Positions 22,044 to 34,269 of a stretch of DNA of 35,055 nt are shown here, piece by piece. Under the pieces are notes generated by a model, which was not told where the DNA came from, did not search any database, and saw only the letters and a list, made by a program, of their open reading frames with translations. A program made the translations under genes and the position numbers. This DNA comes from Ophiocordyceps camponoti-saundersi (nom. inval.) (Eukaryota; Ascomycota; Sordariomycetes; Hypocreales; Ophiocordycipitaceae). The stretch spans positions 1-35,055 of the forward strand of contig PDHQ01000334.1 of the NCBI GenBank assembly GCA_003339415.1. Reading direction: 5' to 3'. Each line of letters begins with the position of its first letter. The first letter of the stretch is position 1.

Positions 22044-22523
22044 TAGGAGTAATAACCCTACCAGGCTCTTTTCCTCCCTTAGTAGGAGTAATAACCCGGC
22101 TAAGGCTTAAGTAAGGCACGGGGGGTAAAGGTATAGTTAGATAATATAAGTTATTAAAAAAATAAGTCCCTTTTAATAGTGATTATAATTTAGTAATAAA
22201 GTATAATTATAAAGTTAAGAAAAAACTATCTTTATTATAGTATTTACCGATATACGTATTAGAATTACTTAGAACTTAGATAAGATATACGATAAGAAGT
22301 ATAGGTACCTCTCGCTTAGAACTAGCGTAATTTCGGATATTTCTTATAATAATTAAGCTTTCTAATATAACGAAGTTAGCTTATAAGCTAGCTAAATATA
22401 TTAAGTAAGGGGTTTTTCCCTAAGTACTCTAGTTTTTCCTCTCTATTAAACAATTATATACTTAGATACCTATATAGGTTACTAGAGTAATATAATATAT
22501 ATATATATAATATTAATATTATT

Positions 22524-22754
22524 ATTTACTTAATATATTTTTAAGCTATAATATTATTTTAAGCTTACTTTTCGCTAGTAAGTAATTAATAAAAATATAT
22601 ACCTTACTCTTATATCTTTATATAAGATAAAAAAATCTTATATATAACTAAGATTATAACTAGCTTAAAAATATATATTTAAAGCTTTTAATTAAACTTT
22701 TAAGTAATTAAGAAAACTTACTTTAGAATACTAAACTTTATAATAAGACAAGTA
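22524..22754. other. AT-rich DNA
   Basis: No feature recognised between the SINE copy and repeat D. A TTCGCTAGTAAG islet is the only notable GC content. Confidence 0.4.
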
Positions 22755-23297
22755 ATATAGGACGTTAAATAATACCCTTATAAATTACTAAGTTTCTTAT
22801 AATATTTTACTAAGATTTCTTTTAAGAATTTCCTTTAAATTTCCCTTAGAAACTTTATTACTTTTATATTTAGGAAATTACTAAGATTTCCTCTTAGGAT
22901 TTCTTTATAATAACTTTTAAGATTTTATAAAAATTTCTAACTAGATTTAGTATTAAAATATACTTTTAGAAATCTCTAAACTTTACCTAGACATCCTTAT
23001 ATATTAGGAAATTACTATATAGTTAAGTAAATACTTTTAAAATTATATTAGAAGATTACCCTTAAGCTCCTAGCTATATAATTAGCTTAGTATTCCTTTA
23101 AGTAATAATTTAGATTTTTTTATAATTATTATTTTAATTCTTAAAAGACTCTTACTTATACTTATACTTTTTATAATAGCTATTTTATAATTTTATAATT
23201 AGTAGCTAGCTTATCGCTCTTATTTATATATTATATTTAATAGCTAACTTAGTATATATAATTATTAGTAAATTATATATATAAGCGTATATTAATA
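22755..23297 (-). repeat. Repeat D, copy 2
   Basis: This is the inverted partner of 2,735-3,445. It has the same order of landmarks on the minus strand: one copy of the 19 bp unit, then CTAAGCTAATTATATAGCTA, the AAAAGTATATTTTAATACTA block, then GGAAATCTTAGTAA motifs and TTATAAGGGTATTATTT. It is shorter than copy 1, largely because it lacks the five extra minisatellite units and parts of the tandem GAAATCTTA region. Confidence 0.8.
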
Positions 23298-25128
23298 AAG
23301 TTTTAATAAAAATTAATTATAATTATAACTACTTTTTTATAAAATATAGCTAATATAATTATATTATAAAAGTAATATATAAAGATAATATAGTTATAAA
23401 TATAAATAATAGAATTTTAAAGTTAATTAACTTAGAAAAACTAAAATTTAAATATAAAAAAAACTTATTAAGAAATATTAATTATATTTAAAAAAAGTAA
23501 AAAAATATCTATCTTTATTAAAAAAGCTATTTAAGATATTTTTATATTAATTACTTTAATAAGATAACTAAACTTTACTTACTTAAATATTATAAAAGTT
23601 TATTATAAAAAAGTAAGTAAATTTATAAGTAAAGAAAGAATTTTAATATTTTCTTTATAAACTTAAAAAATAAGATTAAATTTAATAAATATAATATATA
23701 AGATAAGATAAGTATTCTATTTTATATTTTAAAAAGAAAAGTATTAAATTTTTAAAAACTTAGTATAATTTAGAAAAACGCTTTTTTTCCTAATTAGCTA
23801 AAATAGTTTTATATTTAAAGTCTGCTTATAAAAATTTAAATAAATTTACTAAAGCTATAAACTAGCTTTATAAACTAAACTTCTCCTTAACTAATAAATA
23901 GAAAATTTAAAAGTTTTTTACTAAGTTTAATTACTTTATAGCTAAAACTTAAGTTCACTTAGCTTAAATTAAATATATATTTTAAAACTATTTACTTATT
24001 AATTATAACTTAAGCTTTTTTATAAAAGCTAAAAACTTATATATAATATATAAGAAATTCTATAAGTATATAAAAATATTATATTTTATTAAAAAAAGGA
24101 GTTTATTTAATATAAAGCTATATAAAAAGCTTATTAAAGTAATAAAATAATTTTAATAATATAAAAAAAAACTATAATTATAATTATAACTTTATAATAA
24201 AAAGGCTAGCTTTTAAGTAAAAATAAAAAAAAAGTTTATTAGGAAAATAATATTTATTTTATTTATAGTAAAAAACAGCTATATAGCTAAAAATTACCTT
24301 AATTAATAAAAAATAAATAAAGTTTATAAAGTTTAAACGCCTTTACCTAATTTTATTAAATTAGATAACTTTAATTTAGAAAAAAAAAATTATTATAAAG
24401 CTTCTTAATAATTCTAAAAATATTATATATAAAATATAAAATAGAAAAGTTATTTACTATTAATAGTTAAGTTTTAAGTTAATAATATTACTTTTTATAC
24501 TTTTACTTTATATAATAATAAAATAAACGCTTATTTTTTAATTAGTTATTATTTTATAAAGTAAATAATAAAACACTTAAGCGCTAAGCTTATTTTTATC
24601 TACCTTATCTCTTTTATTAATTTCTAAAGCTATTAAGCTAGCTTAGTTTATAAGTACTTAATTATTTTTTTAATAATTAATAAATAATATTTTCTTTCGG
24701 AAATTTACTAAGAATTTAACTATATTTAGAATCTTTTTATTAGCTTATTTTTAATAGCTAAGAAAAGGTTATTACTTAATTATATAGCTTAGAAATTAGT
24801 TTAGCTAAATAACTTACTCGCTTTTACTAAATACTTACTCTTAATTTAATTATTAAAAAAGCCTCTTTTTATTTAAAATCTAAATTTAGCTATTTAGGCG
24901 GATATTAAATACTAAAACCGCTTTTTTTATTAAGATAAGTATAAATATTAAATCTTTTAATATTTATAAAAAAAAACTTTTTATAGCTTATAAAAAAAAA
25001 GCTAGCTTAAACTTAAACCGTAACTTAAGGTAACTAGGAAATTAATAATATAAATAAATATATTTTAAGAAAATAACTTATTTACTAAATATAATAAAAC
25101 TTTTTTTATATATAATAAATAACCTTAT
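23298..25128. other. RIP-degraded DNA with a gag-like frame
   Basis: Very AT-rich with almost no GC islets and no intact gene. The only distinctive part is the plus frame at 23,755-24,150. Around 24,440-24,900 plus frames are Leu/Ile/Phe-rich and could be hydrophobic shadows of a pol region, but no Asp-Ser-Gly protease or polymerase motif is readable. Element B copy 1 is inserted just downstream. Confidence 0.4.
23755..24150 (+). pseudogene. Possible retrotransposon gag relic
   Basis: A relaxed plus frame reads as an amphipathic, Lys/Leu/Asn-rich chain with segments LAKIVLYLKSAYKNLNKFTK, FFTKFNYFIAKT and NYNLSFFIKAKNLYII. The last 53 codons before the TAA at 24,148 have no stop. Alternating helices with aromatic and leucine spacing resemble gag capsid-type domains of LTR retrotransposons. 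No zinc knuckle is identifiable, and RIP would have converted its Cys/His codons to Tyr. Openness is near what chance allows in DNA lacking TGA, so this remains weak. Confidence 0.25.
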
Positions 25129-27001
25129 TACTATTTATAACTTAACTTTTATATATTTTATAAACTCCGCGCTTATAGTAACGCGGATATAAACTTTTTA
25201 TTTCTATATTATAAGTAGACTCCGCTCCCTTTATAACTTTATAATAATAGCTAGCTACGCTTAAAGTAACGGGGAAGGGCGATATTATATAAATTAATTA
25301 TAACTATAAAAATATTTTACTTTAAATATAGCTTTACTTTAAATTATAATAAACTTATGCCTAAAAGTTTACTATACTTATTACCTTATTAGAAGCTAAG
25401 GTAAATATTAGTAAAATTATTTCGGGAAACGCTTTTATTTTTATATAGGTAATTATAAAATAAGTAGCGGAGTCCGAAAAGGTTTAAAAAGGCGCCCCTT
25501 TTACTTTAACTTTATTAGTTAGTAATATCTTTTTAGCTTTTATAGCTATAGTTTCCTCTCTTTTTTATAACTTTAAGGGGGGCGGAACTTTTTTAATATA
25601 AGCTATAGTTATAGCTAAAGCGCTAAAGAAAATTATTAAAAAATAAAATTTTAAGTAATATAAGTAATAGCTTATAATTTATTTTAACTTTATAGCTATT
25701 TTACTTTAAGTTTAAGGCTTTAAAGTAATTATAATAAATATTAATTATAAATTTTATAAATAAAGCTAAGTTTTTATAATAAGAAAATTACTTAATAGCG
25801 ATATTATAATAATATTTTAAAATATTATTTATAAGCTTTAGTTTAATTTAAAATAGCTTTATATTACTTTTAAGGAAAAGGCACGCTTAATTAATAAAAG
25901 TTATATTTTTATTATAAAAAAGGTACTAGCGCGGGCCTTATAGCGGGGTAGTAAGGAAGCTTTTAAGTTATCGAATAAGGTTTTAGTAATTTAATTATAT
26001 ATAAAAAAATATTATTTTAAAACTTAGCGAAATTTCTTAATAATTATTATTAATAATATAATATAAATAAACTAAATTTATAATAAAAATATAATAATAT
26101 AAGTGGAGATTTTTAACGCTAAATTATATATACTAAAAGTTTAACTTTAGTAATATTTTAAATATTATTAACTTAAATATATTACTAAATATTATATAAT
26201 AAAGCTATAATATAATAAATATTTCGCTATTTTATATATAAAAAGTAAGTTTACTTACCTTATAGCTTATAAAAAAAACTATATTATTATTTTTTTTATT
26301 AAAAGTTTTATTTTAAGTAAAATTAACTTTACCTTAAAATAAAAGTAATATAAGATTAAGTAAAGAATATATATATTACTTAACTTTAAAAGTTTATAAA
26401 TTAGAATTTTATATATATTACCCCTCCTTTATTTTTAGCGCTAACTAGAAATTAATAATAGTTAGGGCGGAAACGCTAAAAAGTAAATATAATAATACCC
26501 CCTCCTTTAACTCTAACTCCGTACTTATTTATAGCTTTATTATAATAATCTAGCTATCTTTTAAAATTAGCTATTATAAGGCCCGTTATAAGATAATAAA
26601 ACTTTTATATATTCTTAAGCTATATTAATAAGGCCTTAATTAATTAAATTATTAAGGCCGCTTTAATTAAATATAAAAAGTTAGTTTATAATAATAATAA
26701 TAGCTAAAAGGATAAGTAAGCTATAAAAACTTTATATTAAACCTAGTTTATATATACTCTTATTACCGTAAAGTTTATTTTAAGGGAAATATCGGCTTCT
26801 AAATTACTAGTTAATACCTAACTTATTAAATATATAAAATATTAGGTATAAGCGGGGTTTAACTTAAAGCTAAGATAATGCTTAAGTAAAGGGTTCTATT
26901 TTAAGTTTTCTAGTTTTTCCCTCTTTTAAAATATATATAAAATAGTTCTAAGCTATATAAAATATATTAGCGTATAAATATTATTATACTATTTATAACT
27001 T
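25129..27001. mobile_element. Element B, copy 1, with 15 bp target-site duplication
   Basis: The element body is 25,144-26,986 (1,843 bp), flanked by the exact direct repeat TACTATTTATAACTT at 25,129-25,143 and 26,987-27,001. It matches 29,833-32,310 once the SINE is removed from that copy (1,866 bp net). Landmarks are ATTTTATAAACTC near the left end, GGGGCGGAACTTTTTTAATA near 25,575, TTAATTAATTAAATTATTAA near 26,637, and ATATTAGCGTATA at the right end. Long, variable target duplications point to target-primed reverse transcription (a non-LTR element, possibly 5' truncated) rather than a DNA transposon. Orientation and coding content are not resolvable. This copy shows the unoccupied SINE target (about 26,221-26,245). 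Confidence 0.78.
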
Positions 27002-28912
27002 TTATAAAATTAAAAAATAATAATAATTTAATTATAATTATAAAGTTAAGCTTAGCTAGCTATATATATATAAAATAAAATATTTTATTTTTTTAAAGAG
27101 AAAAACTTAAATATATTACTTATATATATAATATAATTCTTTTAGCTTTTATATACTTTTAAAAATTTTTTAAGAAGAAGAAAGCTTATACTTTTACTAG
27201 CCCCTAACTTAGCTATAATATTACCTTAGAAATTAAAAAGCTTTTAAACTTAATAAAACCTTATTTTTATAAAATATTTATAAAATACTTATTTTTAAAA
27301 AAAGAAACTATAAATTATTTACTTAAGATTAAGTTTATTTTATTAAGCTAAATATTAATCTTTACGCTATTTTTATTTTCTTTATATTAAAGCTATAATT
27401 AATAGCTTAGCGCTTTTATATTAATTATTAATAAATAAATAATTACTTAAGAAGTTATATTTTACTTACTCTCTTTTTAAAAATTATAATATTTAGCTAT
27501 TAAGAGGTAAAATAAGTTTTAAAAATTAATATTATTTAAGTATTTTACTATCTCCGCCTTAACCTTAACTTTAAATATTTTATAGCTTTTTATATAAAGT
27601 TTAATATATTCCGCTAGCTTATTCTCTTTTTTAGCCTTAAGATAAAGGTTATTTAGTTTTAAAATTTTATTAACGCTTAATTTTATATCTTTTTTAATTA
27701 TTATATATATATATATTAATAATATATTAACTTACTTAGATAATAAAGAAGAGGAATATTAAGAGAAATATTAGGAAATAATTTAGCGCTTATATTAAGC
27801 GAACTTCTAAAAGGATATTTTAAAATTAAAGTTTAATATTATAAGAGTTTATTACCTTAATATAATATTATATATAAGCTAAGAGATAAGTATAAACTCT
27901 TATAAAATATAAATAATTTAAGATTAAAAATTTAAATTTTTTTATAATTATAAAGCTATTCGCTTATTTATAAGATTTTATAACTTTATTTAAAATTTTT
28001 ATTATTATATTAACGCTATTTTTAAGCTTTTAAATTATCTTTTAAAGAAAGATTTTATTTTTAAGCTTAAATTAAAGTAAAAGGAAGCTTTTAATAAAAT
28101 AAAAAAGTTAGCTATATAAGCTTTAATATTTACTTTCTTCCGCTTTAGATTTTAAATACGCTTTAAAATTAACGCTTTTTATAATACTATTATTAGTATA
28201 TTTTAATAATAATAAAATAATTAAATATGAAAGCTTATAAGCTTTTTTTAAAAAATAATAAATTTAGCTAAATACGCTTACTTAATTTAATATTATAAAC
28301 TCCTTATTATTATATAAAGCTTTAAGTATTTTTATTAGAAATTATTTAATTAGAAATTTAATATAATTATAAATTATAAAGCCTTAGTTTATTTTATAAT
28401 TAAAAAGTTACTTTTTTACTTATTAAGTTTAATGATTTAATCTTATTACTTAGTTTAATATTTATTTTTTATATTAATTTAGGTAGCTAAATATAATTAT
28501 TAACGCCTTTTTATATAAAATAGCTAAATTTCTAACTATAAAAGCTTATAAGAAGGAAAGAAACGCTTATAGTAATTTCCTTTAAAAGCTTTAAATTTAA
28601 AACTCTAACCTTAACTTTTATAATTACTTTAATCCGCTTTATAAAAAACTTTATTTTATTAAAAGTAAAATTAATATAATTAATATAAGAAAAGAATATA
28701 AGCTAAAACTTTAGATATTATAATAATCTTTTTATAATACTTAAGTAAAGTAATTTAAAGCGATTTTTCCTTTATATTACTTTAAATAATAATATATATA
28801 AGCTAGCTATTTTTACTTATAATAAATAAAATAAAATTACTTTAATATTTAAGCGAAGTTATTATTAGCTTAGGATAAAGTAAAATATTAACTAATATAT
28901 TAATAATTATTA
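27002..28912. other. RIP-degraded DNA between B copy 1 and AG minus copy
   Basis: No intact gene. Before insertion of B this was continuous with the DNA left of 25,129. A minus-strand frame at about 27,522-27,722 runs some 65 codons without any stop and is Lys-rich (LYLKAKKENKLAEYIKLYIK), but frames of this length are expected by chance here. A (TA)n tract with flanking ATTAATAAT lies near 27,690-27,725. Confidence 0.4.
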
Positions 28913-30932
28913 TATAACTTTAAATAATTAAAGTCTTTATTTATACTAAACGCTATAATATTATAAGAATTTAATACTTTCTGCTTTTTAAAATCTAACT
29001 TTACTAAAAAAATAACTTTAAATATAAGATTATAAGGTAGTCCGCCTCTTAGTTTACTATTAATATAAATAATACTTAATAGCGAAATTTAAAAGCTTAA
29101 CTAATCTTATTAATATTTATATATAAGTAAAAGTTAATATAATATTATTACTAACTTTAATAACTTATTTATTAATACTTTTTAAACCTTAATAAATCTT
29201 ATTTTAAAATTTATATATAAAAAACTTATAAAGGTAATCTCTACGTAGAATTTTCGCCTTATATAAAGTATCGTTAATATAATATTTACTAAGCTTTAAT
29301 AGCGCTAATAAGCCTCTAAGAACCTATTTAGCTTACTTATTATTATCTCTTATATTATTTAAAAGTTAGTTAAAGCCGCCTTTTATAAAGTAATAAGTAA
29401 AAAGTTAAACTTTGCCCTTAAAGCTTTAACTTAGGCTAATATAACTATAAACTCCGCCTTAAGCTTTACCCCCCTTATAGCGCCCCTTATATACTTAGTT
29501 CCGACGAAAATAAAAAAAAAGATATTAATATTAATAAAAAATATCTTAGTAATTAATAAAATTTTAGCGCTTATTTTTTAAAAAATTATCTAGAAAGTTA
29601 ATAAAGCTATAAGCTACCTTTTTATAATTATTATATATTAACTTTTTAGCGGAGATTTTATTATTATATTTAATTTAAAATATAAGGATTTTATTTTAAG
29701 GGATAAATAAATAGCTTAAGCTTTTAAAATAAAAGCTAAGTATATATATTAAGTTTATATTATTATTATTAAAAATATTTAAACCTTAATAGCTAATTAT
29801 AACTATAATATACTATTTAATATTCTTAGAAATATACCTTTATATATATTTTATAAACTCTATACTTATAATAATATAGATATAAACTTTTTATTCTTAT
29901 ATTATAAATAAACTCCGCTCCCTCCGTTACCTTATAGTAATAGCTAGCTATATTTAAAGCGATTTCGGGAGGGAGGGCGATATTATATAAGTTAATTATA
30001 ACTATAAAAATTTTTTACCCGAAATATAGCCTTATTTTAAATTATAGTAATCTTAAACTTAAGAGTTTATTATATTTATTACCTTATTAAAAGCTAAGGT
30101 AAATATTAATAAAATTATTTAAAAATATATTTTTATTTTTATATAAGTAATTATTAAATAAATAGCAGAGTCCGAGAGGGTTCGAGGAGGCGCCTTTTTT
30201 ACTTTAACTTTATTAGTTTATAATATCTTCTTAGCTATTATAGCTATAATTTCCTCTTTTTTATATAGCTTTAAAAGGAGCGGAACTTTTTTAATATAAG
30301 CTATAATTATAGCTAAAGCGCTAAAAAAGATTATTAAAAAGTAAGTTTCTAAGTAATATAAGTAATAGCTTATAATTTACTTTAACTTTATTATTACTTT
30401 ATCTTAAGTTTAAGGCCTTAAAATACCTATATTAAATATTAATTATAAATTTTATAAGTAAAGCTAAGCTTTTATAATAAGGAAATTACTTAGTAGTAAT
30501 ATTATAATAGTATTTTAAAATATTATTAATAAGCTTTAGTTTAATTTAAGGTAGCTTTATATTACTTTTAAAGAAAAAGTACGCTTAATTAGCGGAGATT
30601 ATATTCTTATTATAAAAAAAGTATTAGTATAAGCTTTATAATAAGGCAGTAAGGAAGCTTTTTAAAAAAAATTAAATTATTAAATAAAATTTTAATAATA
30701 TAATTATATATAAAAAAATATTATTCTAAAACTTAATAAAGTTCCTTTATAATTATTATTAATAATATAGCGGATATAAACTAAATTTATAATAAAAGTA
30801 TAATAATATAAGCGGAGATTTTTAACGCTAAACTATATATATTAAAAATTTAACTTTAATAATATTTTAAATATTACTAACTTAAATATATTACTAAATA
30901 TTATATAATAAAGCTATAATATAGTAAATATT

Positions 30933-31560
30933 TTACCGCTTTATATATATATATATTATATTACTCTAGTAACTTATATAAATATCTAAGTATATAATTA
31001 TTTAATAAAGAGGAAAAACTAAAATGCCCGGGGAAAAACCCCTTACTTAATATATTTAGCTAGCTTATAAGCTAATTTTATTATATTAGAAAGCTTAATT
31101 ATAATAGGAAATATCCGAAGTTACGCTAATCTTAAGCGAGAGGTACTTATATTTCTTATCGTATATCTTATCTAAGTTTTAAATAGTTCTAATATATATA
31201 TTAGCAGATACTATAGCGAAGATAGTTTTTACTTTATAATTATACTTTATTACTAAATTATAGTTACTATTAAAAGGGACCTATTCCTCTAATAACTTAT
31301 ATTATCTAATTATACCCTTACCCCTTATACCTTACCTAAGCCTCGGCCGGGTTACTACTCCTGCCGAGGGAGGAAAGGAGCCCGGCAGGGTTACTACTCT
31401 TACCGGGGTTATGCCGGGGTCGGACCGTACCCCGGCTATATAATTAGGGTAAAAAATACCCGTGCTCTCCGCCGGATTCGAACCGACTACCTCTCTTATA
31501 GGAGACTAATATCTCTAGACGCTTAACTACTACGCTAGGAGGGCTTACCGCTTTATATAT
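30933..31560 (-). mobile_element. SINE-like element, copy 2, nested in B, with perfect 16 bp target-site duplication
   Basis: The body is 30,949-31,544 on the minus strand, between exact copies of TTACCGCTTTATATAT at 30,933-30,948 and 31,545-31,560. The duplication contains ACCGC, so it is not a low-complexity artefact. The 5' end (GCCCTCC, plus-strand 31,544 downward) abuts the duplication directly, as in a full-length SINE insertion. The 3' end is a (TA)n-like tail. B copy 1 lacks the insert at the equivalent place. The body has the same hairpins and direct repeats as copy 1 and retains CpA/TpG such as ATGCCCGGGG near 31,024. This is the youngest recognisable insertion of the nest. Confidence 0.9.
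31463..31544 (-). tRNA. tRNA-like head of SINE copy 2 (pseudo-tRNA)
   Basis: On the minus strand the acceptor arm GCCCTCC (31,544-31,538) pairs with GGAGAGC (31,470-31,464) at six of seven positions. The A box is TAGCGTAGTAG (31,537-31,527) and the B box GGTTCGAATCC (31,484-31,474), with the same T arm as copy 1. The total length, 82 nt, is the same. The T-run that follows is the A-run at 31,451-31,456 on the plus strand. The anticodon region is irregular as in copy 1. It serves as the internal Pol III promoter of the SINE rather than as a tRNA gene. Confidence 0.6.
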
Positions 31561-34269
31561 AAAAAGTAAGTTTATTTACTTTATAGCTTATAAGAAAAAA
31601 CTATATTATTATTTTTTTATTAAAAGTTTTATTTTAAATAAAGTTAACTTTATTTTAAGATAAGAGTAATATAAAATTAAGCGAAGGGTATATATATTAC
31701 TTAATTTTAAAAGTTTATAAACTAGAACTTTATATATACTGCCTTTCCTCCCCTTTTAGCGCTAACTAGAAATTAGTAATAGCTAAAGTAAAAACGCTAA
31801 AAAGCGAATATAATAATACCTCCTCTTTTAACTTTAACTTTATACTTATTTATAGCTCCGCTATAATAATTTAGCTATTTTTTAAGATTAAATATTATAA
31901 AGTTTATTATAAGATAATAAAATTTTTATATATTTTTAAGCTATACTAATAAGGCTTTAATTAATTAAATTATTAAGGCTATTTTAATTAAATATAGGGA
32001 TTTAGTTTATAATAATAATAATAGCTAGAAAGATAAGTAAGCTATATAAACTTTATACTAAACTTAGTTTACGAATATTTTTACTATTATAAAGTCCGCT
32101 TTAAAGGAAATATTAGCTTTTAAATTACTAGTTAATACTTAACTTATTAAATATATAAAGTATTAAATATAAGTAAGGTTTAACTTAAAGCTAAAGTAAC
32201 GCTTAAAGGGAGGGTTTTACTTTAAGCTTTTTAGTTTTGCCCCCTCTTAAAATATATATAAGATAATTATTAGCTATATAAAGTATATTAGCGTATAGAA
32301 TATTAATTAATTAATATTATTAGAAAGGTAAATAAAGTTAATATAGTTTAAGTAAAAGTATTTTAACTTTAATATACCGCTAATAAAGAAGCTTTATAAA
32401 CTTATTTTATTATAAGCTAAGATAATATAAAAGATATAAATAAACTTTACTTAAATAAAATAATTATAAGTATAAAAATAATTTATTATAAACTTTATAA
32501 GGATTTTATATACTTTAAATAATATTATAAATATTTCTAATTTAAATATATTATTAAATATTATTAAAAGCCCCCTTAATATAAATATTATATAACTATT
32601 TTATATAATAATAAAAAAGAAAACTACCTTATATAAAAGGGAGAAAAACCCCGCTATTATATTTTATATAAGGGTATATACTTTATATAATTAAAAAATT
32701 ACTTAGAGTTTTAAAAATAATAAAGCTATATTAAGTTTAGCTTCCTTAATAAGCTTTACTTTTTTTAATTATTATAGTTTACTTTACTTTTAGCTTTTAC
32801 TTAATAGTAACTTTATAAAAATAGTAAAAGCTTTATTATAATCTTTTTAAGGAAATAAATATATTATAAATCTTTTAAAAATACGCCTTAACGCTTCTTT
32901 TATAATATATTACTTATTTAAGTCTTTTTAAAAAGCTTTTAACTTTATAATACTTATAAAAGCTATAAGCTATAAAATAAACTTAATAGCTTATAACTAG
33001 CTTTATAATAATCTTAAGTAAAAATTATAATAATAAACTTTATATAGTTAAAATAATTATAAATAACTATTTTTAATATTTAGTTTTTATAAAAATTATA
33101 ACCTTATTATAAAATATATAAAAAATTAATTATTTTATTTACTTTTCTTTATTTAATAAAAAAAGCTATAATATTATTATTATATAAAAATTCTAACTTA
33201 ATATATATAATTATAACTTTTTATAATAATAAGATAAGACCCGTTACTTAATATTCTACTTACTATAATATATTTATTACTAAGAAGATAATAATAGCGC
33301 TTACGGCGGCTAAAGCCGGGGCCTAAGAAATAAGCAATACTCCTATAATTATAAATAGGGGGTTGTAGGGACTAAGTTAGTCCTTATAATATTCTTAGTC
33401 TAGCTAAGGGTAATATAATAATAATATTAAGATAGATAGAGCGACGGATTAAGTATAGTATCTTAATAACTATAATATAAAAAATATATATAGTAAGCTT
33501 ATTATAGTAATATTAGCCGCGGCGTTTTTCGAAATATAAGATATTATAATAGCTTTTAAGGCTAAATTTTATAAAAAATATATAGCTACCTTAGACTAAA
33601 CTAAGACCTAACTTTTACCTAAAATTACTAAGTTAATTAAGAAAATAGTTACTAAAGCTATATAGAAAGCTTTCTTATTAATAGCTAATCTTAATATTAA
33701 TTAAGCTTACTTAATATAAGCGTTTATAGCTATTAATAAATATATAATAGTTAAACCTATCTTAAGCTGCTTTAATAAAGAAATTACTATATTTATAAAA
33801 AATATTATAATTAATATAAATACCTTATAACTAACCTTATAAAGGATTATATAAGTTATAAATATAGCTTTAAAATATAAAGCTATATTAGTAATATAAT
33901 AGCTTCCTAGTAAGGATATTATAGTTATATTTTATTTAAAGTATAAAAGGCGAGTAGCTTTAGTTAAGTAAATCTTTATTATTTTTAAAAAGAGAGCGGT
34001 TTATAATTAAAAAATTTACTTTATTATAGCGAAAGGAGTATATATAAAGGCCGCTTATAATAACTAAGATATACTTATATAATAAATTAAGAATATTAAT
34101 AAGGTTAAAATTACTTAAGTTTAAGCCCTTTAGCCTTATAGTAAGGGCGCTACGCGTATATACCTAATACTAAGAGTTACTAATATAATAAATACTAATA
34201 AACTTATATAAAATAAACTTATAATAAATATAAAAATCTCCTAAGTTAAGGTTTATAATAATATAATTA

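Larger units (their letters stand above)
21884..22523 (+). mobile_element. SINE-like element, copy 1, with target-site duplication
   Basis: The element body is 21,902-22,505, flanked by an exact 18 bp direct repeat TATAATATTAATATTATT at 21,884-21,901 and 22,506-22,523. It begins with an 82-nt tRNA-related head with good A and B boxes, followed by a GC-rich part (22,011-22,125) and a longer AT-rich body. It ends in a TA-rich simple-sequence tail after CTAGAGTAATATAATA. It matches the element at 30,949-31,544 on the other strand over its full length. A Pol III head, variable-length target duplication and simple tail are the hallmarks of a SINE mobilised by target-primed reverse transcription. 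At about 600 bp it is long for a SINE. It keeps more CpA than its surroundings. The low complexity of the duplication is a caveat for this copy. Confidence 0.82.
29817..32326. mobile_element. Element B, copy 2, nested in AG, with target-site duplication
   Basis: The body is 29,833-32,310, with TTAATATTCTTAGAAA (29,817-29,832) and TTAATATTATTAGAAA (32,311-32,326) as flanking direct repeats (15 of 16 identical). Removing the insert plus one repeat restores the order of the plus AG copy exactly. The internal sequence matches B copy 1 apart from the SINE at 30,949-31,544. It is more mutated than copy 1 in several GC words (for example CCGCGCTTATAG against CTATACTTATAA near the left end), all as transitions. 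The class is probably non-LTR, from the duplication size. Confidence 0.82.
28913..34261 (-). mobile_element. AG element, minus copy, split by element B
   Basis: Segments 34,261-32,327 and 29,832-28,913, read on the minus strand, reproduce the plus AG copy without element C. The break at 29,817-29,832 / 32,311-32,326 is a duplicated target produced by insertion of B. The plus copy shows the uninterrupted site at about 18,470-18,500. The outer end at 34,261 adjoins repeat K, which is not next to the plus copy, so K is either a separate element or a part missing from the plus copy. There is no recognisable coding domain. Confidence 0.78.

Noticed and set aside
27522..27722. Lys-rich minus-strand frame of about 65 codons as a gene
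   Set aside because: With only TAA/TAG as stops in AT-rich DNA, several frames this long are expected by chance, and no start codon or domain is present.
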